A stretch of 64,000 nucleotides of DNA from the NCBI GenBank assembly GCA_949747905.1, contig CATKEF010000074.1, positions 1 through 64,000 of the forward strand, written 5' to 3'. How positions within the stretch are numbered: position 1 is the stretch's first letter; the number at the start of each line of letters is the position of its first letter. The notes below the pieces were generated by a model. That model was not told where the DNA came from. It made no database searches and saw only the letters and a program-made list of their open reading frames with translations. The DNA is from an uncultured Eubacteriales bacterium. Lineage in GTDB: Bacteria > Bacillota > Clostridia > Christensenellales > Borkfalkiaceae. Made by a program: the position numbers and the translations under genes. This document shows positions 18,650 to 28,686 of this stretch, piece by piece.

Positions 18650-19860
18650 AAGCTGCTGTATTTACTCTCGGTTGCAAAGTCAACGAGGTGGAGAGCGCAG
18701 CAATAATGGCGTCGCTCGAAAATATGGGTTTCGAAGTGACGGACAAACTCTGTACCGCCGATTTATACGTTCTCAATACCTGCGCCGTTACGCGCGAAGC
18801 GGAGAAGAAAAGCCGTCAGCTTGTGTCGCGTGCAAGAAAATTCAACGCCCGAGCAAAAATCTTTGTGTGCGGTTGTGCGTCCGAAAAAAACGCTGCGGTA
18901 TTTGCCGGCAAGGGTGCGGAGTATGTGTGCGGCGCGCGCAACAAGGCGGAGGTAATCTCTGCCGTATCGGAAATGTGCGGCGCGGAAAACTGCGGACTGT
19001 TGTTTCCCAAACAAACCAAGACCAGAGCGTTTATCAAAATTCAGGACGGTTGCAATAACTTCTGTTCTTACTGTATAATTCCCTATCTGCGCGGTCGCGA
19101 GCGTTCGCGCAAAATAGAGGAAGTCGTAGACGAAATAAACAGGACCGAAAGTCCCGAAGCGGTGCTTAACGGCATAAATATTTCGTCTTACGGTTACGAC
19201 GGGTTTACGCTTTGCGACCTTATCGTTGCGCTGAAAAACACGGATAAGAGGATAAGGCTCGGTTCGCTCGAATGCAATATAATTACGGATGAATTTCTTT
19301 CGGCGCTCAAAGGTCTGCGCGATTTCGCGCGGCAGTTTCATCTGTCTCTTCAAAGCGGAAGTTCGTCGGTTCTTCGGTCTATGAACAGACATTATACCCG
19401 CGAAGAATTTCTGGAAAAATGCGCTCTTATATACAAGTACTTTCCCGACGCGGCGATTACTACCGATGTCATAGCGGGTTTCCCTTCCGAGACGGAAAAA
19501 GACTTTTCGGAAAGTCTTTCCGTTCTGGAAGAAGCTAAAATCGCAAGAGTCCACGCATTCGCCTTTTCTCCGCGCGAAGGTACCGTCGCATACAAGATGA
19601 AAGACGTTCCGGCGGACGTCAAGTCGGACAGACTCCATAGACTTTTAAAGGCGGGGGAAGAGTGTTCGATAAGGTATATGTCGGGGTTAATCGGAAAAAT
19701 CACCGATTTTATAGCCGAGCGGTACGAAAACGGCTATACTACGGGATACACCGGCAACTATGTCAAGGTTTATCTGCCCGAACGCATTGCGGAAGGGCGG
19801 AAATATCAAATAGTTATTAAAGAGTTATTCAAAGACGGCGTAATTGCCGAAAGGAGCTGA
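18646..19860 (+). CDS. mtaB: tRNA t6A37 methylthiotransferase MtaB-type radical SAM protein
   Basis: TLGCKVNEVES, IQDGCNNFCSYCIIPYLRGRERS; GxNISSYG. Confidence 0.92.
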   Translation: MKAAVFTLGCKVNEVESAAIMASLENMGFEVTDKLCTADLYVLNTCAVTREAEKKSRQLVSRARKFNARAKIFVCGCASEKNAAVFAGKGAEYVCGARNKAEVISAVSEMCGAENCGLLFPKQTKTRAFIKIQDGCNNFCSYCIIPYLRGRERSRKIEEVVDEINRTESPEAVLNGINISSYGYDGFTLCDLIVALKNTDKRIRLGSLECNIITDEFLSALKGLRDFARQFHLSLQSGSSSVLRSMNRHYTREEFLEKCALIYKYFPDAAITTDVIAGFPSETEKDFSESLSVLEEAKIARVHAFAFSPREGTVAYKMKDVPADVKSDRLHRLLKAGEECSIRYMSGLIGKITDFIAERYENGYTTGYTGNYVKVYLPERIAEGRKYQIVIKELFKDGVIAERS

Positions 19861-19861
19861 T

Positions 19862-20200
19862 ATGTTGGTTGAAGATTGCGTTTTTTGCAGAATACTCAGG
19901 GGCGAAATACCTTCGGATAAAGTTTATGAGGATGACAAAATGCTCGTATTCCGCGATATAGAACCGAAAGCCAAAGTCCACCTTCTGGCAATAGCGAAAG
20001 AGCATTTCGCTTTTTTATCCGACGCGGACGAAAGGGGGCGTGAACTGGTTTCGTATATTTTATTCAAAATACCCGAAATAGCACGGAAAAACGGCTGTGC
20101 CGACGGGTACCGTGTGGTAATAAATCAGGGCGCGGACGCGGGGCAGACGGTCTTTCATCTGCACATTCACGTACTCGGCGGAGAAAAGCTCCCTTGGTGA
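19862..20200 (+). CDS. HIT family nucleotide-binding protein
   Basis: DCVFCRILRGEIPSDKVYEDD, VFHLHIHVLGG. Confidence 0.92.
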   Translation: MLVEDCVFCRILRGEIPSDKVYEDDKMLVFRDIEPKAKVHLLAIAKEHFAFLSDADERGRELVSYILFKIPEIARKNGCADGYRVVINQGADAGQTVFHLHIHVLGGEKLPW

Positions 20201-20279
20201 TTTTTTCGGGGCGAATTTCGGATTGGATAACTTACCGGGATGCGGACCCCTTGCTTCGTTCAGGGTGACATTTCTGTTT

Positions 20280-20385
20280 GTCATTCCGAACTTGTCGAGG
20301 TATCAGATGTTTCGCTGTCGCTCAACATGACATATGTGGTCCGCGTCATTCCGAGCAACGGACCCTTCGCTACGCTCAGGGTGAC
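20280..20385 (-). repeat. Intergenic mosaic repeat, composite in inverted orientation
   Basis: Reverse complement reads GTCACCCTGAGCGTAGCGAAGGGTCCGTTGCTCGGAATGAC-GCGGACCACATAT-GTCATGTTGAGCGACAGCGAAACATCTGATACCTCGACAAGTTCGGAATGAC. Confidence 0.88.
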
Positions 20386-20651
20386 GCTTCTGTTTGTTAT
20401 CCCGAGCGATTAAAGTTTAACTTTTTGTCTTCCCGAGCGAAGCGAGGGACTTGATGACGGTCAGCGTTAAAGTAATGTCGCTCGGAACGACGAAAATAAC
20501 GTCGCATCGTTATTGCGGTAGGACGAATGGAATGAAAAAACGTTCGGTGTGAAAGAAAACGATTTTTATTTTCACGGATTTTTCATTGCGGCTACTTCTG
20601 TTTTATAAATTCCGATGCTAAAATGCATTCGAAAACGACAGGAGAAACAAA

Positions 20652-21107
20652 ATGAAAGATTTCAACGAACTTTGCAAAATGGCAGAAGAACTTGACGCGG
20701 AGCAGTACCCTTTGCTTATAGCGGAAAAAACCGCGTCCATATTTCCATCGCTGTGTTTTCTGACCGCAGACGGAATCGGCAGTATGGAAATAATGGCGAC
20801 CTTTTTCATCGCTTCCGTTTATGCCGACGGCAAACTCGATGAATGTGAGTACGCCCTTATGTTGCCGGCGCTGAAATTGTTCTTCGGGGAAGAGTTTGAT
20901 TTCGAAACGGCAAAGGCGCTCGTAAAGACGCTTAAACCCGAGGGAAAAGAACTCAAAAAACTTGCGGACAGAATGGTAGACATACTCGGAATGGTATCCG
21001 AAGAACTCAAAAACGATATAATTCTGGTCAGTTTGTTAATTTGCGCCGCGGACGGTAAAGTGACTTTCAAGGAGAAACAGTACATTAAACAGCTTATCCG
21101 CAATTAG
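20652..21107 (+). CDS. TerB-like acidic helical protein, function unknown
   Basis: ASVYADGKLDECEYALMLPALK and LLICAADGKVTFKEKQYIKQL resemble TerB helical motifs; SD AGGAG upstream. Confidence 0.55.
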   Translation: MKDFNELCKMAEELDAEQYPLLIAEKTASIFPSLCFLTADGIGSMEIMATFFIASVYADGKLDECEYALMLPALKLFFGEEFDFETAKALVKTLKPEGKELKKLADRMVDILGMVSEELKNDIILVSLLICAADGKVTFKEKQYIKQLIRN

Positions 21108-21154
21108 CCTTTGAGCTGACGCGGGAACGAATAAAAAACTTTAGTGAAATCGTT

Positions 21155-21182
21155 GCCGACGGCATCATGCCGTCGGCTTTTT
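21155..21182 (+). terminator. Rho-independent terminator
   Basis: GCCGACGGCATCATGCCGTCGGCTTTTT. Confidence 0.9.
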
Positions 21183-21506
21183 GCATTTTGCCATAATATG
21201 GAAGATTTTCGCGGTCAACTGTGATTACAATGACGTTTGAAGCGTATTCGAACGCATGAATACTTGTTACAATGAATGAATAAATATGCATAAATTATCT
21301 ATAAATGGCAGAATAAACGATTAATTTTGAACAAAAAGCACAATTATAGAGTTTTTTCAGCTTTTAAAGTGAAAATACCCGATATTACCATATAAAAGTT
21401 TGCAAAATATTTTTGAATGTGGTATGCTAATATAGTGACAATGTATAGGTGTAGTTTCGCTTTGATACACGGTTAGTTTTTTCACAAATTGGGTGTGAGG
21501 TACAAG

Positions 21507-24500
21507 ATGATTAAATACTGTAACAAAACGAGGAAAATATTGTTGGGTGTTACGTCGGCGATGCTGACCGGCGCGGTTACAATGTCCGTTATTATTCCTT
21601 CGTTCGGCAGAGAAGGTTTTGCGAACGAACCTTCTGCAAGCGGCGCAGTGCAGGGGATAACCAAAAAGGAAGATATAAAGTCCGATTTGACTCAATATTA
21701 CGACGAATCGGTAATGCAGAAACTTCCTCAGAATACGGAAGACGAGATAATTTCGGTTATTATCGAGACGAAGGCAAAGTCCGTTCTCGATTGCTTTAAC
21801 GCCGCTTCCAAAATAACTTCGGCTGCGACGGTTGCGGAATACGCCGTTACCGCCGACGGAAGAACGGCTTCTATCAACGCCGTCAGGGAAAGCGATAAAA
21901 TTTTATCCCTTCTCGACGTGGCGGGCGTCGAATACGAAACGGGAAACCGTTACGAAGTTGTTTTCGGCGGAGTGGAAATTTTAATTAATTCTTCCGATTT
22001 CGAAAAAGCGAAAAACGCGGTGGGCGACAGAGCTACGCTCATTGTGGGCGAAGTTTACTCGCAGTGCGAGACTCAGGTGGTTGAGAACGACGTCAACGTT
22101 TACGAGACGGGTATTTTCGACAGTTCCGATTCTCAGTACGACGGCACCGGTACTGTTATTGCGGTACTCGACACGGGACTCGACTATACGCATACGGCAT
22201 TTTCCGCGGAAGGTTTTAAAGGCACGGACGTAATGAAAGAAAAACTTACGCCCTCTCTCATTGCAAACACACGTGCGGCCTCTTTTACCGCTGGACTTAC
22301 CGCGGAGGATGTGTACCTCAATAAGAAAGTTCCCTACGCATACGACTATGCGGACAAGGATACTGACGTCTATCCCATCGAGAGCGAGCACGGAACGCAC
22401 GTTTCCGGCGTTATCGTCGGCAAAGACGAAAAAATTACGGGTGTTGCGGTCAACGCTCAACTCGTTTCCATGAAAGTTTTCTCGGATACGACAAGCGGTG
22501 CGAGAACTTCCTGGCTTCTTGCCGCGCTCGAAGATTGCGTTACGCTCGGCGTAGACGTAATCAATATGTCGCTCGGAACTTCTTCGGGCTTCACGAGAGA
22601 AGTGGACAGAAAGGAAGTACGCGATATCTACGAAAGAATAGGCACAAACGGAATAAGTCTTGTATGCGCCGCTTCGAACGACTATAACTCCACTTTCGGC
22701 TCGGAGAAAAACGGCAACCTCGGACTTACTTCCAACCCCGATACGGCAACGGTCGGCTCACCTTCGACTTATGAGTCCGCGCTTTCGGTTGCCTCCATAA
22801 GCGGCGTTAAGACCCCTTATCTCAAATTCGGCGATACGATTATGTATTTTAACGAGGCTACGGGAAAGGGCGCTCAACAGAAATATTTCGTCGATGAAAT
22901 TCTCGGCGACGGGGTAAATGAAAAAGAATTCGAATATGTTACGATTTCCGGTACGGGTACTCCGGGCGACTATGCTGCCGTCGGTGACGTAACGGGTAAG
23001 ATAGCGCTTGTTGAGAGAGGTATCAGCACATTCGAAGAGAAAGCCAAATACGCTTACGAAGCGGGCGCCGTCGGTATAATTATTTACAACAACGTTTCGG
23101 GCGATATTTCCATGACCGTCGGCGGAACGGATATGCCCGTGTGCTCCATTTCTCAGGACAACGGCAAAATACTTTCGGCGCAGCCGAGAGGAACAATCAA
23201 AATCAGCAGAGAGCAGGTGGCGGGACCGTTTATGTCGAATTTCTCGTCCTGGGGTCCTACGCCCGATTTGCGTATTAAGCCTGAAATCACCGCGCACGGC
23301 GGCGACATTCTTTCGGCTGTTCCCGGACAGGACTACGACAGGCTTTCCGGTACCTCTATGGCGTCGCCCAACCAGGCGGGCGTTACGGCGCTTATACGCC
23401 AGTACGTAAAGGAGACTTTTCCCGAGCTCACGCCCGTTCAGGTCACGGCGCGTGTCAATCAGATAATGATGTCCACGACCGATATCGCAAACAATAAAAA
23501 CGGTTTGCCTTATGCGGTCAGAAAGCAGGGTTCCGGTCTTGCCAACCTTACGAAGGCAACATCCACCCCCGCATATTTGACGACTTACGACAAAAACGGA
23601 AATCTTATGGATAAAGCCAAGTTGGAACTCGGCGACGACGTGAGCAAAACCGGCGTCTATTCCATGACTTTCGATATCAATAATTTCAAAGGCGTGCAAC
23701 TTACGTATGACGTAAGTGCGGTAGTAATGACCGAAGGAGTGAGCAGCACGCTTACCCACCAGGGTCAGACCACCGTTACCGAAGAGGGGTACGCGCTCGG
23801 AGCTTCCGTAAAGGTTACAAGCGTAAGCGGAGGAACGGCGAACGGTAACACTGTAACCGTTTCGGGAAATTCCGCGGCAAAAGTTACGGTCGAAATCACG
23901 CTTACCGATGCGGACAAGAAATATCTCGACGAATCGTTTGCAAACGGTATGTATGTTGAAGGTTTTATAAAGCTCGCAGCAAAGAGCGGTACGGGCATAA
24001 ACCTCAACGTTCCCTACCTTGCGTTTTACGGCGACTGGACCAGAGCGCCTATGTTCGACCTCGATTATTTCGATACGAATAAAGACGAAATAGACGATTC
24101 CATAGATACGCTTGACAAAACTCTGCCCGACGCATATGCAACGCGTCCCGTCGGCGGACTTTATAACGATTATATAAGCTATCTCGGTTCTTACAATTAT
24201 ATACAGAATCCTACGGCGACTAAAATCGCCGCGGACAGAAAATATATTTCGCTCTCCAATCAGGCTACCGGCGACAGCAGCAGTACCGTGCATTCAATAA
24301 ATAATATATACGCGGGACTTTTGCGCGGCGCCAAGAAAATGATTGCCACCGTTACCGACACCGTAACGGGCGAAGTGATTTTCGAAAAAGAGATTTATAA
24401 TCAGATTAAGTCTCATAACCGTGGAGGCGCGGTAGGACCGTCCGCTGTCGAAATCGATTTCGATACGGCGGATTATAACCTTAAAAACAACACTCAGTAT

Positions 24501-27500
24501 CTTTTCAAACTGGAAGGTTACCTTGATTACGGCGAGGACGGCGGAAAGAGCACGAATCTTAAAAACACTTTCGAATTCCCGTTTGTAGCCGATTTCGAGG
24601 CTCCTTCGGTTACCGGTTGCGAATTTTATACCGAGTATGATTCCTCGCTCAAAAAGACGAGACTGTTTGCGAATATAAATATTTACGATAACCATTATTC
24701 GCAGGCGGCAATGGTCGGATACATTTCGTCCGAGGAAGTAGACGGCAAAACGACATACGGACTCGAAATGTTCGGCAGATATCTCGAAGCGCTGTATTCC
24801 GATTTCAATTCGAATTATACCCTCAATTACGAGCTTACCGATTATCTTGACGAGATAAAGAAAAATTCGTATAACAATAACTCTTTCGTAGTTCAGGTTA
24901 TGGACTATGCGGGCAACGACGCGACTTACGAAATCGCAATTCCCGACGAAATTACCGATATTTATTTTACGGATGCCGCGGGCGAAAAAATAGAGCAGGT
25001 CACGTTGAGTCCCAACGAAATCTATACCCCCAACGCGGTTGTAGCGCCTTCGGAAAGTTGGGCGCAGAGCCTTGATTATACTTCGCTTAACGAAGATATA
25101 GTACGCATAGTAAACGGCAAGTTCCTTGCACTGAAACCCGGTGTTGCGACTGTCGTCGCTACGGCAAACGGCAATTCCGAAATGAAAAAGAACCTGACGG
25201 TCAAAGTACTCGCCGAGGGAGAAGAAGGGTTCAGACGTTACGACGCTCCCGACGTAGAGTCTTTCAGACTGACGGAATATTACGTCAACAAGGTGTTCTA
25301 TTTCCCGTCGTCCGACGACCGTGACCTCGGAGCCGCTCAGGCGGGTACGACCGTAGCGTTTACGGGCAGCAGCTATAATCTGACGATGTTCCCTTCGGAA
25401 TCGGTAACAATAAAATATAAATTAAACGCATATTTCCCCGAGTCGACAGAAGTGCGCTTCTCAAGCGGCAATGACCGTGTAACCGTGGACGAAAACGGAA
25501 CGATTACCGCGGTTTCTCAGGGCAGAGGTACCGTGAGAGTACGCGTTTTCAAGGACGGCAGAGAAACTCTCTATTCGCAGAATATAAATATAGTTATCAA
25601 AAATCCTTACGAAACCAACGCAATGCAACTTGTACGTTATACAGGTTTGGGTGGAGTGGTTTCCATACCCGCCGACCTGGGTATTACGGAAATAGCGATG
25701 TATGCGTTCCCCGGTTATAATTCGGTACCCAAAGACGAGAACGACGAGATTTCCGAAGAGGACCCTTATTTCACGAAATTGGCTCCCATAGGGGACAACA
25801 CGATAACCAAGGTAATTATTCCCGAAGGAGTGGAAACGATAGGCGCAAGCGCGTTTGCGAAACTCACCGCGCTCGAAGAGGTCGTGCTTCCCTCCACACT
25901 CACGAAAATAGATGCGGAAGCATTCTCGGGATGTACTTCGCTCAAAAAAATCAATCTCGAACACGTTAAATTCGTAAACCAGAAAGCTTTCCTCGGTTGC
26001 CCGCTCGAAGCGGTTGACCTCTCGTCGATAGTGGCGATGGGAGACGACGCGTTCAACGGGACGTCGATAAAATCTCTTTCGCTTCCAGTATCCGCTCAGT
26101 CGATAGGCGCGCGTGCGTTCCAGAATAATAAATTGCTTCAGACCGTGACAATCGCCGCAGAGAAAGTTAAGCTCGGCACAGAAGCGTTTGCGGACTGCGT
26201 AAAATTGCAGACGGTAACGGTCAATGCGTCCGTTATTCCTTACGGCGTGTTCGGCGGTTGTACCAATCTCGGAAGAGTTTCTTTCGGGAAGGACGTCGCG
26301 GTTATCGGTTCGCTCGCGTTCGAGGGAACTGCCGTCAGGTCGTTCAGCGTGGACCGCGAAAATGCTTATCTTTCTGCGAGCTCGGACGGCACTTATATAA
26401 CCGATAAGAGCGGCAGAAAGTTGGTGCTTGTTGCGCCTACGTTGAGAGAATTCAACCCCGGTAACACCGATATAATTTCGATTGGCGACGGAGCGTTCTC
26501 CGGTAACGGAGTTCTCGAAGCCGTAAATCTTCCCGGTGTAACCGAACTCGGCAACTATGCGTTTGCTGGTTGCGGAGCGTTGCAGATTTCCAGACTCATA
26601 CTCGGCAGACTTACGACTATCGGAGACAGAGCGTTTATGGCTTGCGCTTCGCTCAGAAACACGCCTTCGCTCGCCGATGTAACGGTAATCGGCGACTATG
26701 CGTTTGCAAGTACCGGAATACGTACCGTGACCATTCCCGATAACGTAATCGTAGGCAGTTTTGCGTTTGCCGATTGCAAGAGTCTTACCGAAATTACCGT
26801 CGGAAACGACGTTGTATTAGGTCAGGCGGCGTTCTATGCTATGTTAAAGAGCAGCGGATACATGTCTGCCGGCGAGTTCCAGGGCTATCAGGCATATGTC
26901 GATGCATACGAATTCTCGACGGTTCTTGCTAAAGCGACGTTCGGAGACAGAGTGAAAATCGGCGCGAACGCTTTCGAAAATTGCACTGCGCTTACGGAGG
27001 TAACTCTCGGCAGCGGTTGTGAAATCGGCGATTTCGCGTTCTATCATAACGAGAAACTCAAAAATATAGACCTTTCCGAAGTGACTTACGTCGGCTCGAT
27101 GGCGTTCTCGGGCAGAGCTCAGTATCTGTATATAGCCCGCGACAGCTCTAACCCGCAGTCGATAACCCGTTTGGGATTATTCGGTTCATTTGCACCCAAA
27201 CTCGAGACGGTAGACCTCGGTTCGGCAACCGAACTCGGTCAGGGCGCGTTCTATATGGTAACTACGTTGAAAAGCGTCACTGCTTTGAACGAAGAGCTCA
27301 CGAAAATCGCTCCGATGGCGTTCTACTTCAATCAGTCGCTCACATCGATAGATTTATCCAAAATCAAATCTATAGGAACGGGAGCATTCCGCAGCGCTTC
27401 GGCGCTTACTTCCGTAAATCTTTCCTCTGCGGAAAAGATAGGCTCGCTTGCGTTTGCAAACAGTACGGCGCTTGAAAACGTAACGTTGAAGGACGGCGTG

Positions 27501-28673
27501 TCAATCGACGGCGGCGCGTTTATGAACGATGAAAAACTTTCCGCAATCAATCTCGGAAATGCGCGTCATATCGGCAGTATGGCGTTTGCAGGTGCGAAAG
27601 CGCTTGAAACGGCGGACGTATCCGGTGCGCTCTATATCGGCGAATACGCGTTTATGGATTCGGGTGTCAAAGAAGTAATTTTCGGAGAAGGGCTCGAATA
27701 TGCCGGCGACAATCCGTTTGCGGGTTGCGCGATAGGCGAATTTGAAAATTCGGACGGCAAGACTACGTTTGACCTCAGTGATTACGTGTACGTAAGAGAT
27801 GGCGTACTGTACGCCACCGCCGATAACGGCGGTAAAGTGCTTATCAGCTATCCCGCAGGAAAAACAGATAAGTCGTTCTCCGTTCCCGAAGGTGTCATTC
27901 GCGTCGGCGGAAGAGCTTTCTACGGTGCGGGAATGCAGTCGGTCGAACTTCCCGTCTCGTTAAAAGCAATCGGAGACAAAGCGTTCTTCGGTTGCGAGAA
28001 ACTTACTCTCGTAGTGTTCAAGAGCGTTCAGGCTCCCATACTCGAAGAGGAGTACGACGAAGAATATCAGCTTATTACCAATTTTGCTCAAAGCGGTACG
28101 ACAGAGTTAATCGACGGCTCCAAAATCGAGGGACTCGGAATAGTTCCGTTCAAGATGTGGAATATGTCTAATCCGACCAATTTCTATTACGGAGCGAACT
28201 TCGTGAACTACGTCGGAAAGGTCAAGAATCCTCTCATAATGGTTCGTCCTTCGAACGGAACGGGCTATAACTCGTTCATTCTGGGAAATTATTTCGATAC
28301 TACCGTCGACGGTGCAACAGCACCTTTGCAGGAAACACTCGACGCGATAAACGCGATTGCATCGCTTCCCGATTATATCACGCTCGCTGATGAAGCATTG
28401 GTAATCGCGGCGCGTGCGGCATACGATAAGGTTTCCAAGCCGGAACAGGTTGCGCTTATAACAAATTATACAAAGCTCACGTCGGCGGAATCGACCATAG
28501 AATATCTCAAAGGCGAAACAGTTGACCCCGGAATCAAACCTCCCGATGAAGGAAAAGAGGACGACAATTCGCAGGCTGTGATAATTGCGCTTTCCGTTCT
28601 TACGGGAGTTTTCGGCGCGGCGGCTATTGCTACGGGTGTGTTGCTTATTTTGACCAAGAGAAAAAAATACTGA
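21507..28673 (+). CDS. Very large surface-anchored S8 subtilase with PA, Ig-like (Big) and BspA-type LRR_5 domains and a C-terminal TM anchor
   Basis: Catalytic triad: D (VLDTGLDY, 22170), H (EHGTHVSG, 22390), S (SGTSMASPNQAG, 23355); long repeated AF-x-LRR_5 pattern ~25640-28030; C-terminal VIIALSVLTGVFGAAAIATGVLLILTKRKKY. ATG 21507 preferred over the TTG at 21489. Confidence 0.9.
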   Translation: MIKYCNKTRKILLGVTSAMLTGAVTMSVIIPSFGREGFANEPSASGAVQGITKKEDIKSDLTQYYDESVMQKLPQNTEDEIISVIIETKAKSVLDCFNAASKITSAATVAEYAVTADGRTASINAVRESDKILSLLDVAGVEYETGNRYEVVFGGVEILINSSDFEKAKNAVGDRATLIVGEVYSQCETQVVENDVNVYETGIFDSSDSQYDGTGTVIAVLDTGLDYTHTAFSAEGFKGTDVMKEKLTPSLIANTRAASFTAGLTAEDVYLNKKVPYAYDYADKDTDVYPIESEHGTHVSGVIVGKDEKITGVAVNAQLVSMKVFSDTTSGARTSWLLAALEDCVTLGVDVINMSLGTSSGFTREVDRKEVRDIYERIGTNGISLVCAASNDYNSTFGSEKNGNLGLTSNPDTATVGSPSTYESALSVASISGVKTPYLKFGDTIMYFNEATGKGAQQKYFVDEILGDGVNEKEFEYVTISGTGTPGDYAAVGDVTGKIALVERGISTFEEKAKYAYEAGAVGIIIYNNVSGDISMTVGGTDMPVCSISQDNGKILSAQPRGTIKISREQVAGPFMSNFSSWGPTPDLRIKPEITAHGGDILSAVPGQDYDRLSGTSMASPNQAGVTALIRQYVKETFPELTPVQVTARVNQIMMSTTDIANNKNGLPYAVRKQGSGLANLTKATSTPAYLTTYDKNGNLMDKAKLELGDDVSKTGVYSMTFDINNFKGVQLTYDVSAVVMTEGVSSTLTHQGQTTVTEEGYALGASVKVTSVSGGTANGNTVTVSGNSAAKVTVEITLTDADKKYLDESFANGMYVEGFIKLAAKSGTGINLNVPYLAFYGDWTRAPMFDLDYFDTNKDEIDDSIDTLDKTLPDAYATRPVGGLYNDYISYLGSYNYIQNPTATKIAADRKYISLSNQATGDSSSTVHSINNIYAGLLRGAKKMIATVTDTVTGEVIFEKEIYNQIKSHNRGGAVGPSAVEIDFDTADYNLKNNTQYLFKLEGYLDYGEDGGKSTNLKNTFEFPFVADFEAPSVTGCEFYTEYDSSLKKTRLFANINIYDNHYSQAAMVGYISSEEVDGKTTYGLEMFGRYLEALYSDFNSNYTLNYELTDYLDEIKKNSYNNNSFVVQVMDYAGNDATYEIAIPDEITDIYFTDAAGEKIEQVTLSPNEIYTPNAVVAPSESWAQSLDYTSLNEDIVRIVNGKFLALKPGVATVVATANGNSEMKKNLTVKVLAEGEEGFRRYDAPDVESFRLTEYYVNKVFYFPSSDDRDLGAAQAGTTVAFTGSSYNLTMFPSESVTIKYKLNAYFPESTEVRFSSGNDRVTVDENGTITAVSQGRGTVRVRVFKDGRETLYSQNINIVIKNPYETNAMQLVRYTGLGGVVSIPADLGITEIAMYAFPGYNSVPKDENDEISEEDPYFTKLAPIGDNTITKVIIPEGVETIGASAFAKLTALEEVVLPSTLTKIDAEAFSGCTSLKKINLEHVKFVNQKAFLGCPLEAVDLSSIVAMGDDAFNGTSIKSLSLPVSAQSIGARAFQNNKLLQTVTIAAEKVKLGTEAFADCVKLQTVTVNASVIPYGVFGGCTNLGRVSFGKDVAVIGSLAFEGTAVRSFSVDRENAYLSASSDGTYITDKSGRKLVLVAPTLREFNPGNTDIISIGDGAFSGNGVLEAVNLPGVTELGNYAFAGCGALQISRLILGRLTTIGDRAFMACASLRNTPSLADVTVIGDYAFASTGIRTVTIPDNVIVGSFAFADCKSLTEITVGNDVVLGQAAFYAMLKSSGYMSAGEFQGYQAYVDAYEFSTVLAKATFGDRVKIGANAFENCTALTEVTLGSGCEIGDFAFYHNEKLKNIDLSEVTYVGSMAFSGRAQYLYIARDSSNPQSITRLGLFGSFAPKLETVDLGSATELGQGAFYMVTTLKSVTALNEELTKIAPMAFYFNQSLTSIDLSKIKSIGTGAFRSASALTSVNLSSAEKIGSLAFANSTALENVTLKDGVSIDGGAFMNDEKLSAINLGNARHIGSMAFAGAKALETADVSGALYIGEYAFMDSGVKEVIFGEGLEYAGDNPFAGCAIGEFENSDGKTTFDLSDYVYVRDGVLYATADNGGKVLISYPAGKTDKSFSVPEGVIRVGGRAFYGAGMQSVELPVSLKAIGDKAFFGCEKLTLVVFKSVQAPILEEEYDEEYQLITNFAQSGTTELIDGSKIEGLGIVPFKMWNMSNPTNFYYGANFVNYVGKVKNPLIMVRPSNGTGYNSFILGNYFDTTVDGATAPLQETLDAINAIASLPDYITLADEALVIAARAAYDKVSKPEQVALITNYTKLTSAESTIEYLKGETVDPGIKPPDEGKEDDNSQAVIIALSVLTGVFGAAAIATGVLLILTKRKKY

Positions 28674-28686
28674 TTCAGGTAAAAGA

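Noticed and set aside
22758-24293. 511 aa ORF antisense to the subtilase gene
   Set aside because: The + strand encodes conserved S8 motifs; the antisense ORF looks like a by-product of codon bias (also true of 18763..19638, 55655..56602, 5704..6531, 13817..14827 and 30803..31615)
25640-28030. Regularly spaced repeats resembling an array at DNA level
   Set aside because: They are protein-coding LRR_5 repeats in frame with the large ORF, not a CRISPR array; no conserved direct repeats or cas genes
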